A stretch of DNA of 64,000 bases from Melampsora larici-populina 98AG31 (Eukaryota; Basidiomycota; Pucciniomycetes; Pucciniales; Melampsoraceae). The position numbers and the translations under genes were made by a program. Shown here piece by piece: positions 29,740 through 42,842 of this stretch (its first letter is position 1; each line of letters opens with the position of its first letter). The notes beneath the pieces are model-generated. The model was given only the letters and a program-made list of their open reading frames with translations, did not search any database and was not told where the DNA came from. The stretch covers positions 413,607 through 477,606 of the forward strand of contig NW_006768803.1 in the NCBI RefSeq assembly GCF_000204055.1, in the 5' to 3' direction.

Positions 29740-30763
29740 TGTCAGTTGATCATGTTGGCAATTGTCACGTGTTGGCTGGACACAGACCTTGTGGTACAAG
29801 GCTTTTCATCGGCAGTCCCTGTGGTGGTAGAATAAACTATCCTTCAGATATCTGACAAAATGTGGTTTTTCCCACGCTCACATCCCCCCAAACCGGCCGG
29901 TTTATCCTCATTTGGTGCAAATTTTGGATTTCTGATCAGAATTTTAGACAACTCAACTGGAGGTGTTCTACACATGACAGAAAACTTTGACTGCAATTGA
30001 AAGCCTCATTAGATGATCAAGTTTTATCAAAGATCAAATGCTGTGCACTCTGCAACTTCCTGACAAAGAGTATTTTTGACGAAAAAATAGTGCATTGGCA
30101 GCTTTTATAGCTATGAGATACGTGATCACATGAATGTCAGCTAGTGTAAAACGGGCTGCAACGGCTACTGACTAGATGTATCTTGAGAGGGATTTCAAGA
30201 CTTCAAGTTTTTTCGAATATGATGGTTGGGAGGTCAGAACAAAGCTTGTCATCTTTCACCGCTTGTTGATTCACTGAGGATCATGAACATTCCCGAACTC
30301 CAAGCCCCGACGTGATGAGACTGGAAACCGATTTTGAAAAACATACGAACACCATAGGTTCATTTTGTTCTTGTCGCCAAGTAAAAACCCTGACTCGGCC
30401 TTCGCCGGTCTATCGAAACACCTAAGGAAGTTGATCGAGTGAAATGATAAAACTTCCTAAAGATTGTCAACCAGATGAACTGACTCATTTGATTCTTCAG
30501 CTGGATAAATTTTTGAAAAAAAGATATAGAAGAAAAATGCGTTGGATTTGTATACATAAACAGGCCTCTTTCATCGTTCCTCATGCACATACAACATCCG
30601 TTCTCTCCAGAAAAATCAACCCACATATATTATCATCATTCCATTTTAGTTTACCTGTTATTATCATCTGATCTCCCTTCTCATATATTTGTTTTTTATC
30701 AACGATCAATTTTTATAAAACCTCAACCTTCAAGGAAACAATTATCAAATTTTCTCAATCAAC
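29740..30763. other. Intergenic region upstream of the flavoprotein gene
   Basis: No gene supported. CT-rich and AT-rich stretches from 30550 on are probably promoter and 5' UTR. Confidence 0.35.
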
Positions 30764-33572
<2,809 letters not shown>

Positions 33573-34042
33573 TTCCTTTCAGTCCCAATTTCACAACTTG
33601 TACAAAGGTTTTTTTCCTTCACCGTTTATCTATTTTGTTTTAACTAGCTCAAGTTTCATTCTTCTAGAAGTTCTTTTTGTTTGTCAATACGGAGCATTGT
33701 ACTTTTTGAAACTACTTTATGACAATTATACATTGCACAATTTCTGACCTCACAGCTCAACTTAACCGAGTTACTCTATGTTTTGCTTTGAAGACAATTG
33801 TTTTCTTGGTTGATAATGAAAATGACGTCTTGATGAAACAATTCCTTTCCAGAGTCATTTTTTTCCTACTGCACATCACCATTCAAAACCTAAATCATTT
33901 CAGTATAATTTGACTTTAGCTTCTTTTGAAGCTTTTTTGATATCCATTTTTTTCATTTGACATTAGAAAAAAATCAATCCTTCGCGCGTAAAAAGGCTTC
34001 ACAAATCTCAATTGCTATGAGATACCTAAAACAACCTCTTTA
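33573..34042. other. Downstream of the flavoprotein gene
   Basis: AT-rich, presumably its 3' UTR, ending at the Copia insertion site. No gene seen. Confidence 0.4.
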
Positions 34043-34047
34043 GGTTC
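34043..34047. repeat. GGTTC target-site duplication of the Copia element, left
   Basis: Repeated at 40510-40514. Confidence 0.9.
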
Positions 34048-34910
34048 TGAAAAGCGACAAATCTCCTTTGTCGAGATACCTGAATTCCCGTGACAGTTTC
34101 TAGAAGTGAGTCTCAATCACTTCTCGTCACAATACCTGAAACACTAACCTGAATTCCCGTGACAGTTTCTAGAAGTGAGTCTCAATCACTTCTCGTCACA
34201 ATACCTGAAACACTAACCTATAAGGTTTGTTCAGGTCACAATATAAAATAAGGAAAAGGGTCGACGCGATGAGTTCAGTAAGATTCTTTTCCTTTCCGTA
34301 AGAAGACGGATCAATTTCACCTGAATTCCCGTGACAGTTTCTAGAAGTGAGTCTCAATCACTTCTCGTCACAATACCTGAAACACTAACCTATATAGAAC
34401 AAAAGATAGAAATAGACAAGTACAAAAAGGACACTACTTGTTAGATGAAGAGAATAGAAAGAATAGACCAGTTGACTATGTATCTGACCTATAAGGTTTG
34501 TTCAGGTCACAATATAAAATAAGGAAAAGGGTCGACGCGATGAGTTCAGTAAGATCTAGCGTCGACAATGATTCAGATGAAAAAGAAAAAGATAACATCA
34601 CAGTATGATAATTAGTAACAGTCATATTGAAGATCAAACTAATGGAGAGTAGAGACTATTGATGATAATGTAGTGAAGGGGTTGAACTTACTCTTTTCCT
34701 TTCCGTAAGAAGACGGATAAAGGAAAAGAGTATTAGCGCGAAAAGGGGGAGGCGCAATTTAAATAGGGATCATTTAAGTTTGAGTCTGACATCTTAAGTT
34801 TGAATAAAACTACTGTATTTTAGTATGTAAAGTGATTTGATACTTAGAGTCTTATTCACCTTTCACCACGGCTGAAACCTAGGTACGAGAGACTGAGGTG
34901 TCTCTCAACA
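34048..34910 (-). repeat. Copia 3' LTR (863 bp)
   Basis: TG...CA ends. Contains a 69-bp unit at 34079, 34148 and 34320 (with an internal hairpin GAAGTGA...TCACTTC), a 68-bp unit at 34217 and 34488, and a 27-bp unit at 34284 and 34693. Confidence 0.95.
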
Positions 34911-37900
34911 CACCCCCTGTTTCAGCTGTCCGTGTATGACTTCTAAACCAATTTGATGACGCAATTCCTTGAATGGTCCGGGGTGAAGTGGTTTTGTTAA
35001 TGTATCAGCAAACATGTTCTTTGTACTAATATGCCTAAGCTTGATTAAATTCTTCTCCACTTGTTCTCTTATCCAATGGTACTGCACTTCTATGTGCTTT
35101 GTTCTTGCGTGAAAAATAGCTTTCTTGGTCAAGGATACTGCACCTGTACTATCGCTGCATAGAACCGTGGCTTCAGATTGAGGTAGTGAGATGTTTGACA
35201 ATAATCCTCTAAGCCATACTACTTCTTGACCAGCCTCTGTTGTAGCTTTGTATTCGGCCTCGGTTGATGATAGAGAAACGGTGGGCTGTAAACGACTTTT
35301 CCAACTTACAGCAGCTCCGTTAAGTTTGAATAGATAACCGGTAGTTGATCGTCGTGTGTTTGGATCACCAGCCCAATCTGAATCAGTGTGGCATTCAGGA
35401 TAGCACCAGCTCTGATTCCCTTCGATAACATTGTCTTGAGGTGAATAATGTAGTCCTAAGCATTGAGTACCTTTCAAATATCGAAGTACGTGTAATCCCA
35501 TCTGCCAGGCTATAGTTGAAGGTCGTGAAAGATGTTGAGACAGAGCACCTACTGCATAAGCAATATCCGGCCTTGTACCCTGAGCAATGTACATTAGGCT
35601 ACCCACCAAGCTGTTATACGGAAGGTTAGATTGTTTGAATTCGATAACGTCAGAGTCGGTGGCTTTCATGATCTTTGTGCCGCCTGGAAAAGGAGTCGAA
35701 GCTGGTTTGCTATCTTCAGCATGAAATCTTTCCAGTACCGTCTGGATGAAAGCTGATTGACTTAAAGCATAACCCCCATTGTCTGTGGAGTAGATCTCAA
35801 TACCAACAACGCAATGTGCCGGACCCAAGTCCTCCATCTTCCACTTCATCTTCAGCAGGGATTTGATTTCATCTATTTTATCTCCGGTGATTGCCATATC
35901 ATCGACGTGGAGGTAGAGTAAAGTTTCCAAACCTTCTTCATCTTTACCATACCAAAGACAAGCATCATGGGGGTTTTGAATTAGACCAATACTTAATAAT
36001 TTATCTTTAACTTCGTCACTCCAGCATCTAGCGGACTGCTTGAGGCCATACAACGCTTTCTTCAGTCTAGCTACCTTCCCGTTTGCTCGCTCAGAGTCGT
36101 ATCCTTCAGGTAACTCCAGATAAATTTCCTCCTTGAGATCACTATTGAGAAATGCGGCTATAGCATCCATTTGCTCAATAGACCAATTCTTAGCTGCTGC
36201 AACTGCTACAAGGATACGAAATGAAGCTAGACGGCCAGTGGGTGCGAAAGTATCATTGAAATCTATGCCTTCCGTTTGAGTATAACCTTTTGCTACATAT
36301 CTTGCCTTATGTTTAGATATTGTACCATCGGGATGAACTTTATATTTGAAATGCCAACGCCCACCTACTACAGGTGCATTCTTTGGTCGGTCCACAATTT
36401 CCCACACTCCCATGTTCATAATGTTCTGCATCTCCTTGTCACACGCAGCTTTCCATTTGTCAGCATCGGGCATCTTCATAGCCATTTTATAACTCTTTGG
36501 TTCAGCCCTAGCCTTCATAGCTTCTCGACACATGTACACTTTTGATAAGTGAGAGGATTGTGAGATTTTTGGTACAAAACTTCTCATAGGTGGAGCTTCA
36601 GCCCAGTCTGATTCTCCTGGAGCGTAACGCTGGACAGGACGACGATCGCGAGTTGATCGTCTAGGCTCATCTTGCACGGATGGTTGAATAGTTGTTGTCT
36701 GGTCTTTGGTATTAGAGATTGGATCTTCTTCAACGGGAGGTTCATCCTCATGATTAATCGGAGGGGTTTCTAAGATAGTCTTAGGAGTGAGACTCTCCAT
36801 CAACATATCATCTTCGTCATCCGTTAAATCAGGACGAGTCATAGTGTTCTCGTTTGGTTCATTTTCTGGCTCGTTCCTTTCTGTGGGTTCAAGCGGCAGA
36901 TCTTCGATAAACAACCAATCAGGGTTGTCTTCGGCATCCTTAAGAAAAGGGAAAACAAGGGGTTGAAAAGTCACGTCGTGACTGGTATGGATTTGATTTG
37001 ATTCTTGGTCCAAGATAATGAAATTGTGATTATCCTCCGCCACTCCAATCAGGATACCTGGACGAGAGACAGCCTCAAACTTTCCTCCTCGAATTTCTTT
37101 TCGAATGTGGCGGTAAGCAAGGCACCCGAAAGGAAGAAAGCGTTTCAAACTCGGTTGTCTTCCTTTCCAGAGGGCGTAGGGAGTAGTTTTAAGATTCAGT
37201 GAAGTTGTGATAGTTCGATTCTGTAACATGACAGAATATGAGACCGCGTGATACCAGTATTTAATTGGTATGCATGACTGTATCATCATGCAACGAGCTT
37301 TTGTGTTGATTGTTCTATTTGAACGCTCAGCCACGCCGTTCTCTTCCGGAGTGTGAGGAGACGTAACACGAGTGATGATACCCAAGTCTTCCAGGTATGG
37401 AGTAAGGAGCCCGTTGATGAACTCGCCTCCTCCATCAAATGAGAACATCTTAAGTTTCTCACCCGTCTGTCTCTCGGCAAAACTGATGTATCGTTTGAAG
37501 ACTTCAAAGACGGTCTCGGCACTTTTGTCTGGTAGGCCAAAAGAGACTCGGTAACTACTATAATCGTCTGTGAACAATATATAGTATTCCTCTTGGTTGA
37601 CAGAAGAAGTTCTAATTATTCCACTCAAATCCACGTGCACATTTTCTAGGAATTTGATAGCTCTAGGCCTAGTGGATGAAAATGGTAGGCGATGATTTTT
37701 CGCTAAAGGACATACTGGACATCTTGTTATTATTTCAAAATCATTTGTAGTGACAGTTTTAGGAAGTACATCATCAAGATAACCAAGGCTCCACATTCTT
37801 TTTAGGTACTTTTCACTTGGGTGGCCTAATGAATAGTGTAGTTTCAAAATTGTGAGTTGATTCGACTTTGATATTGATGATAGATGTGAACGATGACTGA

Positions 37901-39593
37901 CCGGTGATCTTATGGCCACGTACATCATACTGCCTTCTCCGATAAATTGTCCTATGAATAGCTCCTTCTTCCCATGATCGATTCGAAAATGAGGATCTTC
38001 TAGCACAGTCGTAACAGCACCAGCTCTCAGCAAACGACCTCCAGCGATGAGGTTTCGGGATAAATCGGGTACATATAAACAATCCTTCAGCTTGATGATT
38101 TCTCCTTTAGAATTTAATAAGTTTACATTCCCAATTGAGTGGATATCGAGAGTAGCACCTCCTCCGGCGAGATTCAATTTAGCACCGGGGTCATGATTTT
38201 CCATTAATGTAGCGGATTCGAATAAGCTCGCATCATGAAACATGTGATGCGAAGCTCCGGTATCGATCAGAGCGACTGAACCACATTTATCTCCAGCACA
38301 GGTTACTTGAGGATCGGCCGAGCATGAAAACTTTCCATCAATCTCTACTCGGTAACTAACTTCTCTTTCTTCAAGTTTGAGATTTTCAAAAGCCATATCG
38401 AGTTCTTCTGAATTTGGGAAATCAGAAAGATTAGAATGATGATTTAATCCTCTGGCTAGATGAGCACCTCGGCCACCGCGACCTCTACCACAAAAACCAC
38501 CACGACCTCCACCACGGCCACCACGTGGATACTTGATCCATTCTCCAGATTCTTGTTTGGATCGTTTCCATGACTCCATTTTGCTGGCATTGTTAGGGTG
38601 ATGGTAACATTCCAACTGATCGTGAGGTTTTGTTGGATGGTCCTGACCTAGGCATTTAGTCTTACTGCAAGTTTGCCATCTTCCAGTCCGGCGGCTTTGA
38701 CTGGCTTCGGAAGATTCTGCGATACGACTAGACTGTTGCCGATTGGAGGAAAACATTTTTCGAGTTTGGTAGGTTTTCTTCAATTCGGTTTCGAGGTTTC
38801 GGAATTTGACATGACCTGCGTCTAATAAATCACAGCCTTTTTCAGCCCAGCTTTGGTTGAGTGATCGGACAAATTGGCGAGCCTGTTCTTCTTCGGACAT
38901 TTCACCGTTTGAACCTAGGTAAGCGTCAACTTTGGCTCTGAAGATATCGATATATTCTAATAAGTCTTTTGAGGAGGTTTGAGACAAATCAGTGATTTCG
39001 CTTCGTAACATGAGTTTGACCGACTCTGAATTACTGATATGATATTCGCGGATTGTCTTCCACAGTAAAGAAGGCGACGGTATCGTAATTTTAATACCGT
39101 TCTCAAATTTTGATATCATTGATATAAATCGAGTGGACTGAATAAGATCAATACTAGATAGTAGCCAGTAAAACAAGGCTTTCTTGGTGGCTGATAAGAC
39201 TTCGGGGTCCATACCCGTACCTCCAGCATCTTCTGAGTCAAGATAATGGTCATAGGACGTGGCCATTAATCCAAAACGAATCGCGTCGGACCAGGCAACA
39301 TAGTTGGATGTTGATAACTTGATGTTGATGGTAATCTTATGTAAGATTGAATTCATTTTGATTGACTGACGTTGAGCGGGCGTATCGGTGTCAATTGGTG
39401 CAGTGGCAGCCATATTAGCGGATGGGACAGTAGTATGCGCTGAATGAGCTGATTCGGATGAATTTGAATTCTCTGATTGATCTTCTGTCTGAGATCCGGC
39501 GTAAGTCTCGTCGGTATCCTCTGAGTATGGAGCTGGGGTGGATGCAGGTGTTGGTAACTGGGAATCGTCAAGTGCTTCTTCTCTTCCTGACAT
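34905..39593 (-). CDS. Copia Gag-Pol polyprotein, intact
   Basis: 1562 residues from ATG at 39593; the stop TGA lies six bases inside the 3' LTR. In order: acidic Ser/Thr-rich N-terminus, Gag core (around NSESVKLMLRSEITDLSQ), a Gly/Arg-rich RNA-binding tract (GGRGGGRGG), protease (VALIDTGASHHMF), integrase zinc module (LHYSLGHPS...CPVCPLAK), integrase core (VHVDLSGIIRTS, FDGGGEFINGL, EENGVAERSNRTI), RT with YLHVDDMAITG, and RNase H (CHTDSDWAGDPNTRRSTTGY, SLSSTEAEYKA, ARTKHIEVQYHWIRE). Every catalytic block looks complete. A single fused frame, as usual for Copia. The host transcription direction is toward the phenol-hydroxylase gene. Confidence 0.95.
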   Translation of the reverse strand: MSGREEALDDSQLPTPASTPAPYSEDTDETYAGSQTEDQSENSNSSESAHSAHTTVPSANMAATAPIDTDTPAQRQSIKMNSILHKITINIKLSTSNYVAWSDAIRFGLMATSYDHYLDSEDAGGTGMDPEVLSATKKALFYWLLSSIDLIQSTRFISMISKFENGIKITIPSPSLLWKTIREYHISNSESVKLMLRSEITDLSQTSSKDLLEYIDIFRAKVDAYLGSNGEMSEEEQARQFVRSLNQSWAEKGCDLLDAGHVKFRNLETELKKTYQTRKMFSSNRQQSSRIAESSEASQSRRTGRWQTCSKTKCLGQDHPTKPHDQLECYHHPNNASKMESWKRSKQESGEWIKYPRGGRGGGRGGFCGRGRGGRGAHLARGLNHHSNLSDFPNSEELDMAFENLKLEEREVSYRVEIDGKFSCSADPQVTCAGDKCGSVALIDTGASHHMFHDASLFESATLMENHDPGAKLNLAGGGATLDIHSIGNVNLLNSKGEIIKLKDCLYVPDLSRNLIAGGRLLRAGAVTTVLEDPHFRIDHGKKELFIGQFIGEGSMMYVAIRSPVSHRSHLSSISKSNQLTILKLHYSLGHPSEKYLKRMWSLGYLDDVLPKTVTTNDFEIITRCPVCPLAKNHRLPFSSTRPRAIKFLENVHVDLSGIIRTSSVNQEEYYILFTDDYSSYRVSFGLPDKSAETVFEVFKRYISFAERQTGEKLKMFSFDGGGEFINGLLTPYLEDLGIITRVTSPHTPEENGVAERSNRTINTKARCMMIQSCIPIKYWYHAVSYSVMLQNRTITTSLNLKTTPYALWKGRQPSLKRFLPFGCLAYRHIRKEIRGGKFEAVSRPGILIGVAEDNHNFIILDQESNQIHTSHDVTFQPLVFPFLKDAEDNPDWLFIEDLPLEPTERNEPENEPNENTMTRPDLTDDEDDMLMESLTPKTILETPPINHEDEPPVEEDPISNTKDQTTTIQPSVQDEPRRSTRDRRPVQRYAPGESDWAEAPPMRSFVPKISQSSHLSKVYMCREAMKARAEPKSYKMAMKMPDADKWKAACDKEMQNIMNMGVWEIVDRPKNAPVVGGRWHFKYKVHPDGTISKHKARYVAKGYTQTEGIDFNDTFAPTGRLASFRILVAVAAAKNWSIEQMDAIAAFLNSDLKEEIYLELPEGYDSERANGKVARLKKALYGLKQSARCWSDEVKDKLLSIGLIQNPHDACLWYGKDEEGLETLLYLHVDDMAITGDKIDEIKSLLKMKWKMEDLGPAHCVVGIEIYSTDNGGYALSQSAFIQTVLERFHAEDSKPASTPFPGGTKIMKATDSDVIEFKQSNLPYNSLVGSLMYIAQGTRPDIAYAVGALSQHLSRPSTIAWQMGLHVLRYLKGTQCLGLHYSPQDNVIEGNQSWCYPECHTDSDWAGDPNTRRSTTGYLFKLNGAAVSWKSRLQPTVSLSSTEAEYKATTEAGQEVVWLRGLLSNISLPQSEATVLCSDSTGAVSLTKKAIFHARTKHIEVQYHWIREQVEKNLIKLRHISTKNMFADTLTKPLHPGPFKELRHQIGLEVIHGQLKQGVC

Positions 39594-39646
39594 GGATTTG
39601 CGTTTCGAATGAAATAACTAAGAGCTGAACCAAGCTCTCGCTACCA
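39594..39646 (-). promoter_or_regulatory. Copia leader with primer-binding site
   Basis: Minus strand TGGTAGCGAGAGC immediately after the 5' LTR; the first eight bases fit an initiator tRNA-Met 3' end. Confidence 0.65.
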
Positions 39647-40509
39647 TGAAAAGCGACAAATCTCCTTTGTCGAGATACCTGAATTCCCGTGACAGTTTCT
39701 AGAAGTGAGTCTCAATCACTTCTCGTCACAATACCTGAAACACTAACCTGAATTCCCGTGACAGTTTCTAGAAGTGAGTCTCAATCACTTCTCGTCACAA
39801 TACCTGAAACACTAACCTATAAGGTTTGTTCAGGTCACAATATAAAATAAGGAAAAGGGTCGACGCGATGAGTTCAGTAAGATTCTTTTCCTTTCCGTAA
39901 GAAGACGGATCAATTTCACCTGAATTCCCGTGACAGTTTCTAGAAGTGAGTCTCAATCACTTCTCGTCACAATACCTGAAACACTAACCTATATAGAACA
40001 AAAGATAGAAATAGACAAGTACAAAAAGGACACTACTTGTTAGATGAAGAGAATAGAAAGAATAGACCAGTTGACTATGTATCTGACCTATAAGGTTTGT
40101 TCAGGTCACAATATAAAATAAGGAAAAGGGTCGACGCGATGAGTTCAGTAAGATCTAGCGTCGACAATGATTCAGATGAAAAAGAAAAAGATAACATCAC
40201 AGTATGATAATTAGTAACAGTCATATTGAAGATCAAACTAATGGAGAGTAGAGACTATTGATGATAATGTAGTGAAGGGGTTGAACTTACTCTTTTCCTT
40301 TCCGTAAGAAGACGGATAAAGGAAAAGAGTATTAGCGCGAAAAGGGGGAGGCGCAATTTAAATAGGGATCATTTAAGTTTGAGTCTGACATCTTAAGTTT
40401 GAATAAAACTACTATATTTTAGTATGTAAAGTGATTTGATACTTAGAGTCTTATTCACCTTTCACCACGGCTGAAACCTAGGTACGAGAGACTGAGGTGT
40501 CTCTCAACA
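39647..40509 (-). repeat. Copia 5' LTR (863 bp)
   Basis: Same length and modular repeats as the other LTR (69-bp units at 39678, 39747, 39919). GGTTC follows. Confidence 0.95.
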
Positions 40510-40514
40510 GGTTC

Positions 40515-40793
40515 AACCTTGAAGATGTGGTCAACACTTGCTTTGAGAATGACACCCCAGTCAGTGCATAGAGAACAGACCTCAACCCAAACCCTGTCCA
40601 GAGACCTTGAGGATCTTGACTCATTGTTTACTGTGACAGATTTGACACCTCACAAGGAAGCCCAGGAGGAGCTAATATCACAGCATTGTCAATGTGAGGG
40701 GTAAGGTGCGTAGATGTCTCTTGAGTCTGTCAGCCAAATCAACTAAAAACACTAGCTCAAGTTCACAATCTGATAAGTGTTCATTAGCTGTGT
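40515..40793. other. No gene seen
   Basis: Unannotated sequence right of the Copia element with short open frames only. Confidence 0.3.
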
Positions 40794-40936
40794 TCAAACC
40801 AAACTGGGTTGCCAAAAATCCTGGTACACCCGGTTGACTTCTTGGTTGGAAGGTCAACATGATACACAAACTTACCACCAAAACATGCATCAACTGGGTG
40901 TACCAGGAATTTTTAGCAACCAGGTTAAGTTTGAGC
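40794..40936. mobile_element. Short inverted-repeat element (MITE), about 140 bp
   Basis: TCAAAC..AACTGGGTTGC, then ..AAATCCTGGTACACCC; the same sequence returns inverted as GGGTGTACCAGGAATTTTTAGCAACC..GTTTGA. The arms are about 45 bp. Confidence 0.65.
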
Positions 40937-40963
40937 GTGACTATTATTGAAAACTGTTCAATG

Positions 40964-41132
40964 GTGGCTCTCAAACCTGACCCAGTTTCAAAAAACCCGG
41001 TTGCCCCAGTTGAGTTTTTGGCTGGGAGCTGTCAACAAATGTCAACTTGATAGACAAAGTTACTGCCAAAAAACAACTGGGTCAACTAAACTTACTGGGT
41101 TTTTTGAAAACCGGGGCAGGTTTGAGAGCCAC
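40964..41132. mobile_element. Short inverted-repeat element (MITE), 169 bp
   Basis: Begins GTGGCTCTCAAACCTG and ends with its inverse CAGGTTTGAGAGCCAC. The arms (about 55 bp) also contain CCCGGTTGCCCC-like sequence similar to the neighbouring element, so the two are probably one family. Confidence 0.75.
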
Positions 41133-41579
41133 TAATGTGTAACCAAAAAAAGATTTCCTGTTTTTCAAAAAAAGCTCATCATCTCAAATGTACTCCAGAA
41201 GAGCACACCTGTTACAAAGACTACACCACAGGGCAATCCATTATCCATACCACCATTTTCTCAAGCAGAGGTTACCACTATTGGGCCATATCAGATTGGT
41301 GGTGGATGGCCCCTGCCAGATGACCAGAGCATGGGAATCAAGTGGCAAGATTGGCTGGATGCCATAAGATGGGCCATTTGGAGGCACCTATAGACCATCT
41401 CCAAGCAAGGTTTGTAAACTGCAAATCATGGGGGATCTGTTCAAAAAAGTATCTTTATTCTTTCCCATAGCCACAACATCTACCCCATGTGGGTTCAGGC
41501 ATCATTAAAGTTGACAATCATAGTGAGGAGCTCCCAGACCAAAGGATATTGGATTTTAGGAGCTCTCATGTGCTCAAAA
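41133..41579. other. No gene seen
   Basis: Unassigned sequence between the short elements and the duplicated block. Confidence 0.3.
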
Positions 41580-42062
41580 TAAGAACCACATCTATGGAGG
41601 CAAATGTGAAAAACAAAGTTTAATTTCACAGCCTTTGATTTGGGATTTGTTGAAGACAGTTCCTTTGACCTGTTAGCAGCAGGGCCTGTATGATCTCTTT
41701 CCAAACCAACTGAATATGTGATCAGCTGATTTCTGGTCAAAAGATCAGCTTTAACTGCCATAAAACAGCCTGTTAAGTCCTAACCAAACGCTTGAATTTT
41801 TGGCCAGTGTTTGACCAGTTTGTGTGAACTATGTCTATGGAGGCAATTGTGAAATTATTTCCACAGCCTTTGATTTGGGATTTGTTGAAGACAGTTCCTT
41901 TGACTGTCTTCCCCTAGCCGCAGGGCCTATGATCTCTTGCCAAACCAACTGACCAGGTGATCAGCTGATTTCTGGCCAAAAGATCAGCTTCAACCGCCAT
42001 AAAACATGCTGTATAGTCCTGACCTTGACCAACCATACTCTGACCAAACGCTGAACTTTTTG
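41580..42062. repeat. Two tandem diverged copies of a 230-240 bp unit
   Basis: Copies at about 41580-41812 and 41826-42062 share CTATGGAGGCAA, CACAGCCTTTGATTTGGG, GAAGACAGTTCCTTTGAC and GATCAGCTGATTTCTGG in the same order. Confidence 0.8.
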
Positions 42063-42842
42063 GGATTGTGTGATAAGTACAATCACTTTTACACTGCTAT
42101 TCTCAACTGAATACCCTATGATGTAGCCGTCAAATGACATATGAAAAAAAAACCAGCACCAGATCATCATCATCATTATCCTGTTACCTTCTTATCAATA
42201 TATCAGTGAATCCTTACAACTTAGCCTTTGTGGCATTGCCAAAGACTTGTAAAGTATACCTATTGTACTTGAAGTTTTATATTTAAAATTACTAAATTGA
42301 TTTAATACAGGGTATTTAATACACATGATTGTCAACTTTTAAAAAAGGTTTTTACATTCATTCAAAGCAGATTTTTTTTGAGATTTTTTAAACCAAAGTT
42401 TCTCCTCTCCTACCCAAAACCATAATCTCAATGAGAAGCAGGGAATAAAAAATCAAAAAATATCTACATGTCAATTCCTAATTTCCTATTAAAGAAAATG
42501 GCAGTTGAGTCAAGGTTCAAGATTCCTAATTTTACATTTGAAAACAAGAATGTTCCTTCATCTTCATCTCTATCTTCATCTCTATCTTTAACACTATTTA
42601 TCTAATAAATGCTTTATCTCTATCTATGTAATAAGTGAAAAAAATGATAAATATTAACCTTTTCTTTTTGGACTTGAATGATCATTCAATTACCTTTTTA
42701 CCAAAAAAAACCCAAAACCCAAAACCCAAAAGACCAGTGATATTAATTTTTATAAACACTTCATGAAGTTTCAATCATCCGATTTAATAACTCAAAACAT
42801 TTCGAGTTTTCTTAAATTTTTTATAAAAGAAATCATAACCAA
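42063..42842. other. AT-rich intergenic, downstream of the deubiquitinase gene
   Basis: No gene seen; CATCTCTATCTT microsatellite-like stretch near 42560-42600. Confidence 0.35.

Larger units (their letters stand above)
34048..40509 (-). mobile_element. Ty1/Copia LTR retrotransposon, intact and young
   Basis: 6462 bp on the minus strand with two 863-bp LTRs of equal length (one difference noticed by eye, near 34814 against 40413), 5-bp duplication GGTTC, primer site TGGTAGCG directly after the 5' LTR (initiator tRNA-Met type), polypurine tract AAACAGGGGGTG before the 3' LTR, and a single uninterrupted 1562-codon gag-pol frame. All features of a potentially active element are present. Confidence 0.95.

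Noticed and set aside
34079..34388. CRISPR-like array in the Copia LTR
   Set aside because: Direct 69-bp units without regular unique spacers in a eukaryotic LTR; they are LTR modules.
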